The notes under the pieces were generated by a model. It searched no databases. It was not told the DNA's origin and saw nothing but the letters and a program-made list of their open reading frames with translations. DNA of 38,571 nt from Actinomycetes bacterium. Its GTDB lineage: Bacteria; Actinomycetota; Thermoleophilia; RBG-16-64-13. The position numbers were made by a program, and so were the translations under genes. The first letter of the stretch is position 1; each line of letters starts with the position of its first letter. The stretch covers positions 1 to 38,571 of the forward strand of contig JAGXFW010000029.1 in assembly GCA_024637035.1 (NCBI GenBank). Reading direction: 5' to 3'. Shown piece by piece: positions 15,512-23,394 of the stretch.

Positions 15512-16498
15512 GTGCGACTCCCAGAGCTGAAGATAGGTGGATTCACGGCGCGCGTGCCGATCGTACAGGGAGGCATGTCGGTGCGGGTGAGCCGCTCCTC
15601 GCTCGCGGCGGCCGTCGCCGACTGTGGCGGGATCGGCACCATCGGCGGGTCCGGAATACCGCTGGACGAGCTGAAGGCCGACATCAGACGGGCGAAGGAG
15701 ATGACGCGCGGCATCATCGCCGTGAACATCATGTTCGCGATACGCGACTTCGCCGCGGCTGTGCTCGCCTCGATCGAGGCGGGTGTCGACATGATCGTCA
15801 CCGGTGCCGGGTTCTCGCGAGACGTGTTCGCGGTGGGTGAGGAGCACGGGGTGCCGGTGGTGTCCATCGTCTCCTCGCCGCAGCTGGCCAGGTTGGCCGA
15901 GAAGAGCGGGGCCGCGGCCATCGTGGTGGAATCAACAGAGGCGGGCGGCCATCTCGGCACCGACGAGCCATTGCGCACGTTGTTCCCTCGGGTGCGGGAG
16001 CTGGTCACCGGGGTGCCGCTGATAGCGGCCGGTGGCATCAGCGACGGATTCGACATCGCCGAGATGATGGGCGACTTCGGAGCCGACGGCGTGCAGATGG
16101 CGTCGCGCTTCGTGTTGACTCAGGAGTGCGACGTGGCCGATGCCTTCAAAGACCTATACAAGAGGGCGGGGCGCGATGACGTCGTCGAGATGCAGTCGCC
16201 CGTGGGGCTCCCAGGCCGGGCCATCCGTAACCCCTTCATTGATGAGCTGGCCGAGTTCGGCGTTGTGGGTGACGGCCGCTGCAAGCGCGTGTGCCTCAAG
16301 AAATGCACGAAGTCGTTCTGCATCATCGATCGTCTTGACCAGTCGCGCGGGGGCGACGTGGAGGGCGGCCTCGTGTTCTCGGGTTCAGAGGTGTGGCGGT
16401 ACGACGATGAGCCCACGGTGAAGGAACTCATGGATAGGCTTGTGAGCGAGGCCGAGGGCGTATACCGAGGCCAAGGAGTGGCGACGGCGCGGAGGTAG
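15512..16498 (+). CDS. Nitronate monooxygenase-like FMN oxidoreductase with C-terminal cysteine cluster
   Basis: This 328-residue TIM-barrel flavoprotein belongs to the 2-nitropropane dioxygenase / FabK family. Landmarks are PIVQGGMSVRVS at the N-terminus, the conserved segment VVESTEAGGHLGTDE, and the phosphate-binding loops VPLIAAGGISDG and GADGVQMASRF. Family members oxidise alkyl nitronates or reduce enoyl-ACP, and sequence alone does not decide which. An unusual feature is a C-terminal cluster of four cysteines (C257, C261, C265, C270) in a Lys-rich stretch, suggesting a metal or iron-sulfur site. The GTG at 15512 is chosen because GGAGG at 15503-15507 precedes it; longer frames start before this site. 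Confidence 0.85.
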   Translation: MRLPELKIGGFTARVPIVQGGMSVRVSRSSLAAAVADCGGIGTIGGSGIPLDELKADIRRAKEMTRGIIAVNIMFAIRDFAAAVLASIEAGVDMIVTGAGFSRDVFAVGEEHGVPVVSIVSSPQLARLAEKSGAAAIVVESTEAGGHLGTDEPLRTLFPRVRELVTGVPLIAAGGISDGFDIAEMMGDFGADGVQMASRFVLTQECDVADAFKDLYKRAGRDDVVEMQSPVGLPGRAIRNPFIDELAEFGVVGDGRCKRVCLKKCTKSFCIIDRLDQSRGGDVEGGLVFSGSEVWRYDDEPTVKELMDRLVSEAEGVYRGQGVATARR

Positions 16499-16514
16499 GT
16501 CCGTGCCGAGGTCC

Positions 16515-16538
16515 GCGCGGCCGGGGGTCGAGCCGCGC
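16515..16538. terminator. Stem-loop between convergent flavoprotein and CFA-synthase genes
   Basis: GCGCGGC (16515-16521) and GCCGCGC (16532-16538) form a perfect 7-bp stem with a 10-base loop in the 50-base gap between two convergent genes. No U-tract follows, so this is a possible, not certain, bidirectional terminator. Confidence 0.4.
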
Positions 16539-16548
16539 CGGCCTGCGC

Positions 16549-17832
16549 TCAGATGAGGCGCACCTGCGCCACATCGATCATGCCTCGCCTGAAGCCGGCG
16601 ATGCAGTACGCTAGGTAGAAGCGCCACATGCGGATGAAACGCTCGTCGAACCCGAGAGAGCGCACGCTCGTGGTGGCGGCTTCGAAGCTCTGCAGCCAGC
16701 AGGAGAGGGTGCGAGCGTAGCTCGACCCCATCTTCCTGTGCACTTCGGGGGTGAGACCGACCGCACGGGCTTCCGCAAGGAACACATCGAGGCTGGGCAG
16801 CATCCCTCCGGGGAAGATGTAGGTCTGCGTGAAGTCGGGTCGTGTTCGATAGGCCCCGAAACGGGCATGGTCGATGGTGATCACTTGGATCCCCGCCCGG
16901 CCGCCAGGCCGCAGCACCTCGCGTAACCTGGCGAAGAACGCGTTCCAGTACCGTTCTCCCACCGCCTCGAACATCTCGATGGAAGCCACGTGATCGAAGC
17001 GGTCACGCACGTCGCGATAGTCCTGCAGGCGGAATTCCACCGACCCTTGAACGCCGGCTTCGGCGGCCGCGGTCGTGGCGTGGTCGAGCTGCTCTTGCGA
17101 GAGAGTGATCCCCACCACCTCGCACCCTCGCGTGCGTGCGGCGTGAATGGCGAACCCGCCCCACCCGCTGCCGATCTCCAGCATTCGGTCTCCGGGTCGG
17201 GGATCGATGACCGACAAGAGGGCCTCCCACTTCGCCCGCTGTGCCGCTTCTAGAGCCGACCCGGGAAGTGGCTCCGCGGGACCCGATCCATCGTGCGCGC
17301 GATCACCGGCCGGTGTACGGTCGGCCAGAGCAACGTCCGCCTGGCCGACTACGTCGCAGCCCGCGGCGGTCGCGGTCGCGTCTGCGGTTTCGGGGAACAG
17401 GCCGCACGAGTACGTCATCGTCGGGTCGAGCCAAAGGCTATAGAAGTCGTTTCCGAGGTCGTAGTGGTAGCTGATATTGCGTCGGGCGCCGCGCCGAGTG
17501 TTCGCTCGAGCGAGGTGGGTGAGGCGATGGAGCGGGCGCAGCGGCACTCGCTTGCGAGTGGGGCCTCCGACTCCCGGGCTGCCCGCAAGAAGCTCGAGGA
17601 GGGCCACGAGATCCGGCGTGTCCCACTGTTCGTCCATGTATGCCTCGGCGAATCCGATGGTTCCCCGCAGCGCGAGCCGGCGCACCATCGTGAGGTCTCG
17701 TATCACCAGAGTCGCGGAGGGATCGGGTAGCTCGCCGCGGTACACGGTGGGCGGTCCCTCGGGCCATACCACCTCGAGTTCGCCGGACGGCAGCTCGCGC
17801 AGAAAGCGGTCGAGGATGCGAGAACCGATCAC
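16549..17832 (-). CDS. Cyclopropane-fatty-acyl-phospholipid synthase-family methyltransferase (UfaA1-like)
   Basis: This 427-residue SAM-dependent methyltransferase acts on unsaturated acyl chains of membrane phospholipids. Landmarks are ISYHYDLGNDFYSLWLD (120-136), TYSCGLF with the conserved Cys143, the SAM loop LEIGSGWGGFAIHAA (218-232), VGITLSQEQ, SIEMFEAVGERYW and the substrate-site YIFPGGMLPS. Residues about 148-191 form an Ala/Asp/Gly-rich insertion between TYSCGLF and the SAM domain that typical CFA synthases lack. The GTG start shares its G with the TAG of the DUF1365 gene, with GAGGAG upstream. It is the last gene of a three-gene operon like Rv0449c-Rv0448c-ufaA1 of M. tuberculosis, where UfaA1 makes 10-methyl fatty acids. 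Cyclopropanation, methylation or another product cannot be told apart here. Confidence 0.92.
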   Translation of the reverse strand: MIGSRILDRFLRELPSGELEVVWPEGPPTVYRGELPDPSATLVIRDLTMVRRLALRGTIGFAEAYMDEQWDTPDLVALLELLAGSPGVGGPTRKRVPLRPLHRLTHLARANTRRGARRNISYHYDLGNDFYSLWLDPTMTYSCGLFPETADATATAAGCDVVGQADVALADRTPAGDRAHDGSGPAEPLPGSALEAAQRAKWEALLSVIDPRPGDRMLEIGSGWGGFAIHAARTRGCEVVGITLSQEQLDHATTAAAEAGVQGSVEFRLQDYRDVRDRFDHVASIEMFEAVGERYWNAFFARLREVLRPGGRAGIQVITIDHARFGAYRTRPDFTQTYIFPGGMLPSLDVFLAEARAVGLTPEVHRKMGSSYARTLSCWLQSFEAATTSVRSLGFDERFIRMWRFYLAYCIAGFRRGMIDVAQVRLI

Positions 17833-18605
17833 TAGGTCGTCTCCTCGGTGGGGAGGGCCGGCCGGTGCACGTAGGTCGCTCCCTTCCGCCACAGCCTCAC
17901 AGCCTGCCAGCGTATGAGGAGCCAGGCCCTGGTCGACATCGGCCCGTAGCGCAGGACGGTGGCCAGGAGCGCCAGGGAGCGAAGGGGCTGACGTTCGAGG
18001 GAGAGCTCGACGGTGAGCAGGGGTTCTCCCTCCACCACATCGAGCATACGGACGCCGAGCCTCTCGTCGGGTCCGGTGAACTGGAACTCATAGCGCGCGT
18101 CCATCGCGATGAACGGCGACACGTGGAACACCTTGGTCGCATGGAGCGTGTGGCCCTTGGTCAGTGGTGCGCCTCCGTCGTGCAGGAGGTAGTTGTGGTG
18201 CTCGTGGAAGGTGTTGTTGACCTCAGCCAGCACGGCTCTAAGCGTCCCGTCTTCGTGGAAGCAGTACCAGAAGCTCACGGGGAAGAAGCGGCCTCCGAGC
18301 ACTCGGGGAAAGGCCAGCAGCATGATCCGGCCACCGGCCAGCTCGATCTCCGCCGTGGCAAGGATCCCGTCGATCCAGGGTCGGAGGGCTCCACCGTCGC
18401 GGGGGCCATGGTCGCGATCGTGGAACGACACAAGCCCTCTGCGGTTGTATGCGAGCAGGGGCAGCGCGGCGGCGGTTTCCGGAATCGTGTCGATGTCGAG
18501 GAAGAGGAAATAGAGCTCGTAGCGGAACCGGTTGTGCATGGGACGCGAACGATCGTGCCCGACCGTGCCCGTGTACAGTGATGGTGGTCTTTGCGGTGCC
18601 GTCAT
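17832..18605 (-). CDS. DUF1365 family protein
   Basis: This is a 257-residue member of the DUF1365 family, whose biochemical role is not established. Visible family features are the opening SLYTGTVGHDRSRPMHNRFRY, then LLAFPRVLGGRFFPVSFWYCF, VNNTFHEHHNYLL and KVFHVSPFIAMDARYEF. The protein is mostly soluble, with a modestly hydrophobic C-terminal part (SLALLATVLRYGP). The start ATG lies one base after the stop of the FAD oxidase gene, and its TAG overlaps the GTG of the CFA-type synthase. The three are thus almost certainly co-translated and act together on membrane lipids. That functional link rests on conserved neighbourhood. Confidence 0.92.
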   Translation of the reverse strand: MTAPQRPPSLYTGTVGHDRSRPMHNRFRYELYFLFLDIDTIPETAAALPLLAYNRRGLVSFHDRDHGPRDGGALRPWIDGILATAEIELAGGRIMLLAFPRVLGGRFFPVSFWYCFHEDGTLRAVLAEVNNTFHEHHNYLLHDGGAPLTKGHTLHATKVFHVSPFIAMDARYEFQFTGPDERLGVRMLDVVEGEPLLTVELSLERQPLRSLALLATVLRYGPMSTRAWLLIRWQAVRLWRKGATYVHRPALPTEETT

Positions 18606-18606
18606 G

Positions 18607-19977
18607 CTACGCAAGTTCGGCGTCCGGCCTCGGCGACGGATGCTCCCACGGATGTTGCCGCGCTGCCGATGTCGCCTGCGTCGATCGTCCGAGAGCCGCA
18701 GCCCCGGCCTCGCTCGTGACCCATGGCGCGCGGATGCCGAAATCGCCCGCCACCGAAAGGGCGGACAGAAGTCCGTCTTCGTGGAAGCCATATCGCTGCC
18801 ACGCCCCGCAGTACCAGGTGTTCCGAGTGCCCTGGATCTCAGGGATTCGGCGTTGGGCCTCGATCGCGGCCGTGTCGAACATGGGATGCTCGAAGTCGAT
18901 GCGACGAAGCACGTGGTCGCCCCCCGGTTCACGCACGGCGTTGAGCGTCAGGAGCACCGGGCTGTCCACGTCGTGGCCCTGGAGCCGATCGAGATCGTAG
19001 GTGACCGAGAGTTCGGTGCTGCCGACGTCGCAGCTCCCCGCGTAGTAGTTCCACGACGCGCGGGCGAGACGGCGGGTGGGCAGGAGCGACGCGTCGGTGT
19101 GGAGGATCGCTTCGTTCGGTTGGTAGGCGAACGCCCCCAGCACCTGCTCCTCGGCCGGGGTCGGGTCGGTGAGCACGGCCAGGGACTGCGGGGCGTGGCA
19201 CGCCAAGACCACATGGTCGTAGGTGCGCTCGGAGCCATCCGTGAGGGTCAGTAGCGGGCCTCCGGCCGTCCTTCTGAGCGCGCCGGCGCCTACCCCCGTA
19301 GTCACCGTGCCGGAGATCTCTGCCGCAAGCGCGTCGATGTAGCGACGGGCGCCTCCCGGTATGGTCCGCCAGGTCGGTTTGCCGGCGATGTGCAGCAGAC
19401 CATGGTTGTCGGCGAAGCGCAGGAAGGTGCGGGCGGGGAAGGACAGCATGTCCCCTTCAGGTGTCGACCAGATGGCCGACACCATGGGGATCAGGTACAG
19501 GTCGATGAAGGAGGAGCTATAGCCTTCACGCTGCAACATCTCGCCCAGAGTGATGTCGTCCGAGTCGACCTCGGCGAGCAGTCGCTCGGCCGAGGCACTC
19601 AAACGCACTATGTCGAACACCATGCGCCACAGTTCCGAACGGAAGATGTTCGACGGGTGAGCCACTAGACCTAACACGGGTACGCTCGACCACTCCAGTT
19701 CCTCCTCGCCACAGGAGACGCTGAACGACATGTCGCTCTCGCGAGACTCGATCTGGAGGTGGTGAAGGAGACCGACCAGGTTCGGGTACGTGCGTTCGTT
19801 GAACACCATGAAGCCGGTGTCCACGTGCAGCGCCTTGCCGTCCACCGTGATGTCCACCGTGCGGGTGTGTCCACCCAGCACCGGTTGCGACTCGAAGACG
19901 TCTACGTCGTGCCCATCGGACAGCAGCCACGCCGCGGTCATGCCCGCGATCCCTGACCCTACGACCGCCACTCGCAT
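18607..19977 (-). CDS. FAD-dependent amine-oxidase-fold oxidoreductase of the UfaA1-type lipid cluster
   Basis: The protein has 456 residues. The N-terminus is an FAD-binding Rossmann fold (MRVAVVGSGIAGMTAAWLLS, then DVFESQPVLGGHTRT), typical of NAD(P)-binding Rossmann proteins annotated as amine oxidase or desaturase-like. Further family segments are VDTGFMVFNERTYPNL, SFPARTFLRFADNHGLL and WYCGAWQRYGFHEDG. It is the first gene of the operon with DUF1365 and the CFA-type synthase. In such clusters it may desaturate or reduce a fatty-acyl intermediate; this is an inference. The ATG at 19977 is supported by GGAGGTG upstream, although a much longer frame is open. The C-terminal 30 residues are Ala/Ser-rich and look unconserved. 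Confidence 0.9.
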   Translation of the reverse strand: MRVAVVGSGIAGMTAAWLLSDGHDVDVFESQPVLGGHTRTVDITVDGKALHVDTGFMVFNERTYPNLVGLLHHLQIESRESDMSFSVSCGEEELEWSSVPVLGLVAHPSNIFRSELWRMVFDIVRLSASAERLLAEVDSDDITLGEMLQREGYSSSFIDLYLIPMVSAIWSTPEGDMLSFPARTFLRFADNHGLLHIAGKPTWRTIPGGARRYIDALAAEISGTVTTGVGAGALRRTAGGPLLTLTDGSERTYDHVVLACHAPQSLAVLTDPTPAEEQVLGAFAYQPNEAILHTDASLLPTRRLARASWNYYAGSCDVGSTELSVTYDLDRLQGHDVDSPVLLTLNAVREPGGDHVLRRIDFEHPMFDTAAIEAQRRIPEIQGTRNTWYCGAWQRYGFHEDGLLSALSVAGDFGIRAPWVTSEAGAAALGRSTQATSAARQHPWEHPSPRPDAELA

Positions 19978-20136
19978 GCGCGCACCTCCCTCGCTCGTCA
20001 CTGCGCAGTGTATCGCGCGGGTCCAACCGGGGAAAGCTCGAATGGGGCGTACCAGGTCAGGTCTGTGGGTAGTCTGCTGTTCAGCGGTCGATATCGCGAA
20101 AACCACCGTGGAGGCGACTCCCAGGAAGGAGCACGC

Positions 20137-20958
20137 GTGCCGAGCGCATTGATCACCGGAGTGTCGTCGGGCCTGGGCCGCGCGGTCGTGGCTCGCCTCT
20201 CTCGGGAGGGCTGGGAGGTCACGGGAACGGTGCGCACGCTTGAGGGGGCGGGAGCGAAGGGACATCCGCCTGGAGTCCGCCTGCGCGTGCTGGATCTGTC
20301 CCGACCCGAGTCGATCGCCGAGTTGGCGGCCGCAGTGCTGGCGGAATCGGGTCCTCCCGATGTTCTGATCAACAACGCCGGCACGCTGCACTTCGGACCA
20401 CTCGAGGATGCTCCGCCCGCTGAGATCCAGAGGGTGTTCCAGGTGAACGCCTTCGGACAGATAGCCCTGGCCCTTGCGTTCGTGCCAGGCATGCGGGAGC
20501 GCGGCAGCGGGCTCATCGTCAACGTGGGTTCGTTGGGAGGGCGCATGGTCTTCCCCTTCTTCTCCGTGTACAACGCCAGCAAGCACGCTCTGGAGGGCTT
20601 CTCTGAGGGCCTCTGGCACGAACTCAAGCCTTTCGGAGTGAGGGTCAAGATCGTGCGCCCTGGCTACATCGACACCCCGATCTACGAGAAGGCCTCTGTC
20701 GACCGCGCCGGTGTGGCTGGGGCGTCGCAGATCTACCGCGACGCGCTCACGAAGATCGTCGAGTTCGAGCGCAGAGTCACTCGGCGCACCCGGCCGGAGG
20801 AAGCGGCGGAGGAACTCTGGATCGTGGTGAACGACACCTCGGACCGGCTCGCCTACCCGATAGCCGCATACGCTCGGTCCCTGCTGTTCGCGCGGCGTTT
20901 GATCGGAGAGACGCGCTTCCTGCGTATCGCGCACGGACGCTGGTTCGGACGGAGCTGA
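20137..20958 (+). CDS. Short-chain dehydrogenase/reductase (classical SDR)
   Basis: The protein has 273 residues. The cofactor motif is TGVSSGLG near the N-terminus, with NNAG at about 81-84. The catalytic tyrosine and lysine are Y145 and K149 (SVYNASKHALEGF), preceded by the conserved serine in NVGSLGG. NAD(P)-dependent reduction or oxidation of a hydroxyl/keto substrate is expected. The proline-glycine turn VRPGYIDTPIY is also typical. The GTG start at 20137 has AAGGAG five bases upstream. It diverges from the FAD/DUF1365/CFA operon across 159 bases, which suggests shared control and a lipid-like substrate. The substrate cannot be read from sequence. Confidence 0.9.
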   Translation: MPSALITGVSSGLGRAVVARLSREGWEVTGTVRTLEGAGAKGHPPGVRLRVLDLSRPESIAELAAAVLAESGPPDVLINNAGTLHFGPLEDAPPAEIQRVFQVNAFGQIALALAFVPGMRERGSGLIVNVGSLGGRMVFPFFSVYNASKHALEGFSEGLWHELKPFGVRVKIVRPGYIDTPIYEKASVDRAGVAGASQIYRDALTKIVEFERRVTRRTRPEEAAEELWIVVNDTSDRLAYPIAAYARSLLFARRLIGETRFLRIAHGRWFGRS

Positions 20959-21004
20959 AACCGACCGTGGTTGTGGGGTAAGTAGGAGGGCCTGCTGGGA
21001 TACC

Positions 21005-22246
21005 ATGTCTCCGGCCATGATCGAACCTGACACCAGACTCGAACCCCGCCTCGCGGACAGACTTAGCCTGCTTCTCGCGCTGGGCTTCTTCGCGACCGCT
21101 ATCCTACAGGGAGCCATCCCTGTTCTGGCGCCCGGATTGACGGCCGACGAGGGGCTGAGTTCGGCGCGGGTGGGGCTGCTCATGTCGGCGTTCCTTCTCA
21201 CCTATGCGCTCGGTCAGATACCGGCGGGAGCAATCGCCGCCCGTTTCCCGGGACGAGTGCTCGCGGCCGGCTTCGCCGGCATGGTCCTGGGGGCGTTGTT
21301 GTTTGCGCTGTCGTCCTCGTTCGGTTGGTATGCGCTGGCCAGAGGGCTCCAAGGCCTGGGGGCGGGCACCATGATCCCCGCGGCCGGCGTGCTTCTGGTG
21401 CGTCACGTGCCCCTGGATAGACTGGGTCGGGCTTGGTCCATCTACGGCGGGGCCTCGGGCGTGGGGTATCTGCTCTTGCTTCTCGTCCTGGCACGCATCG
21501 TCGAAGCCTACGGCCATCGGCCGTTCTTCCTGGTGGTCGCGGGCATCGCACTGGGTGTGGGGATCCTCACGTTCACCTCATCGCAGGTGCGATCCGGTCC
21601 GCCTGCCGGTTCGGTGCGTCTTACCCCTCGTGGTCTTGTCGCCGACCTGTGGACCTTGATGCGCTCCCGGAAGGTGACCCTTCTCGGCCTGGCGAACGTG
21701 GGTGGGGTCAGCGTGTCGGTTGGGACGCTCACGTGGACCCCGTCGTACCTCCACGACGACCTCGGAGTGAGTCTTGGCGTCGCCGCCGCGGTGACCGCCG
21801 GATTCGCCGCGGCGCAACTCGCCGGCGCACCTGTCGTCGCCTTCTTGCTGACGAAGGTGGGCTATCTGCCTCTCTTGGCGGTGGTGTTCGCCGCCATGGC
21901 AGTGTCGATGGGTCTGATGCCCTACCTTCCAGGGCTGATCTCGACCCTGCTGGTCGTGATGCTTGTGGGGTTCCTCACCATGATCGCATTCGCGCCGAGC
22001 TTCGCGTTGATCCCCGTCGTGGTCGAGATGCGCCTGGTGGGACTGGCCGGAGGATACCTGAACGCATTCGGGTTCATCGGCGCTCTCTTCGGTCCCTGGC
22101 TCTTCGGCATGTTCATCGACAGAGGATGGGGATACGGAGCCGGGTACGGGATGCTGGCCGCGTTCGCCGTGGGTGGTCTCCTGGCGGTCTTGGGCCTGCA
22201 GCGAGCGCTCACCGTAGGGTCACGCCCCGCCGGCGCTATACAATGA
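21005..22246 (+). CDS. Major facilitator superfamily transporter
   Basis: This 413-residue membrane protein has about twelve hydrophobic segments in two halves with a cytoplasmic loop near the middle (VRSGPPAGSVRLTPRGLVAD). Segments such as LLMSAFLLTYALGQIPAG and AARFPGRVLAAGF correspond to helices 2-3 and the basic loop of the MFS signature. GAGTMIPAAGVLLVRH and FVAPS-like FAPSFALIP occur in the expected places. The transported compound cannot be predicted. The start lacks a well-spaced ribosome site: AGGAGG at 20985-20990 is too far from 21005, and a second ATG at 21020 is possible. Its stop overlaps an upstream in-frame ATG of manC. Confidence 0.88.
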   Translation: MSPAMIEPDTRLEPRLADRLSLLLALGFFATAILQGAIPVLAPGLTADEGLSSARVGLLMSAFLLTYALGQIPAGAIAARFPGRVLAAGFAGMVLGALLFALSSSFGWYALARGLQGLGAGTMIPAAGVLLVRHVPLDRLGRAWSIYGGASGVGYLLLLLVLARIVEAYGHRPFFLVVAGIALGVGILTFTSSQVRSGPPAGSVRLTPRGLVADLWTLMRSRKVTLLGLANVGGVSVSVGTLTWTPSYLHDDLGVSLGVAAAVTAGFAAAQLAGAPVVAFLLTKVGYLPLLAVVFAAMAVSMGLMPYLPGLISTLLVVMLVGFLTMIAFAPSFALIPVVVEMRLVGLAGGYLNAFGFIGALFGPWLFGMFIDRGWGYGAGYGMLAAFAVGGLLAVLGLQRALTVGSRPAGAIQ

Positions 22247-22281
22247 ACTCCGGAAACAGCCGTGAGGAGGTCGACGACCCC

Positions 22282-23394
22282 ATGAGTGATGCACACGAAC
22301 CGAAGGGTCTCGACGCGACCGTCTTCGATGGTCCGGTGGTGGTGATAATGGCGGGCGGCGCGGGCACCCGGTTCTGGCCGGCGAGTACCGAGGCGCGGCC
22401 GAAGCAGTTCCTGCGCCTGCTTGGTGAGCGCTCGCTCCTTCAAGAGAGCTACGAGCGCGCGCTTCTGCTCACATCCCGCGAGCGGGTGCTCGTTCTCACC
22501 GGACGCAAGCTGGTGCCGCTGGTGAGCGAGCAATTACCCGAGCTTGCCCCCGAGCAGGTCATCGGTGAACCGATCCGTCGCGACACCGCCGCCGCGGTGT
22601 GCCTGGCTGCCGTGATCGCCCAAGCCCGTTTCGGGGAATGCGTGGTGGTCACCCTGACTTCCGACCAACACATCGAACCGGCCGAAGAGTTCGTCCGTAC
22701 GTTGAGTTCGGTCGTCGAGGCCGCGTCCGGGTCGTCTGCGCTCTATACGCTCGGAGTGCGGCCCACCTATCCGGCCACGGGCTACGGGTACCTCGAGCGT
22801 GGAGACCCCGTCGTAGACAGTGGAGGGGCGGGTCATTTCGAACTCCTTCGGTTCCGGGAGAAGCCGGACCGGAAGACGGCTGAGGAGTTCGTCGCATCCG
22901 GCGCGTTCCTCTGGAACAGCGGCATGTTCGTGTGGTCCACGTCGGCGATCCTCGAGCGGTTCGAGCAGTATCTGCCGCGGCACGTGCACGGGCTGCGGCC
23001 GGTATTGGGAGCCGACGGCAGCCTTGACGAGGTCGCGTTGGAGCACGCCTTCGCGGATCTTGAGCCCATCTCGGTGGACTACGGCATCATGGAGAAAGCC
23101 ACGGGAGCCAGGGTGGCGGAGGCGGCGTTCTACTGGAGCGATATCGGGGGCTGGGAGGCCTTGGGCGCCTTCCTGCCGGACGACGGCGCCGGCAACCGCG
23201 GCACGGCGCGCATCGCGGCACATGCGGCAGAGGGCAACGTGGTGTTCGCGGAAGACACCGATGAGCTCGTGGCTCTGGTCGGGGTAAGCGGATTGGCGGT
23301 GGTTCGGGCCGGCAAGCGCACGCTGGTGGTGCCGCTCGAGCGCGCCGAGGAGGTCAAGAAACTGGTGAAGAACCTGGGAGGGGAAGATACGTGA
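22282..23394 (+). CDS. manC: Mannose-1-phosphate guanylyltransferase
   Basis: This 370-residue nucleotidyltransferase makes GDP-mannose from GTP and mannose-1-phosphate. The pyrophosphorylase signature is at 24-43 (MAGGAGTRFWPASTEARPKQ). Further family motifs are IGEPIRRDTAAAV, TLTSDQHI, ATGYGYLERG, FLWNSGMFVW and FYWSDIGGWEALG. The protein ends without the C-terminal cupin isomerase domain of the bifunctional form; a separate cupin gene lies at 14947-15363. The ATG at 22282 follows GAGGAG at 22264-22269. An in-frame ATG at 22243 overlaps the MFS stop but has no ribosome site. The TGA overlaps the GTG of manB by four bases (GTGA). Confidence 0.94.
   Translation: MSDAHEPKGLDATVFDGPVVVIMAGGAGTRFWPASTEARPKQFLRLLGERSLLQESYERALLLTSRERVLVLTGRKLVPLVSEQLPELAPEQVIGEPIRRDTAAAVCLAAVIAQARFGECVVVTLTSDQHIEPAEEFVRTLSSVVEAASGSSALYTLGVRPTYPATGYGYLERGDPVVDSGGAGHFELLRFREKPDRKTAEEFVASGAFLWNSGMFVWSTSAILERFEQYLPRHVHGLRPVLGADGSLDEVALEHAFADLEPISVDYGIMEKATGARVAEAAFYWSDIGGWEALGAFLPDDGAGNRGTARIAAHAAEGNVVFAEDTDELVALVGVSGLAVVRAGKRTLVVPLERAEEVKKLVKNLGGEDT

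Noticed and set aside
19978-21201. N-terminal extension of the FAD oxidoreductase frame by about 400 codons
   Set aside because: The extension runs antisense through the SDR gene. The FAD motif and a GGAGGTG ribosome site place the start at 19977.
21433-22281. N-terminal extension of the manC frame
   Set aside because: It overlaps the MFS gene in another frame, is Arg/Gly-rich without domains, and the nucleotidyltransferase fold begins after 22282.
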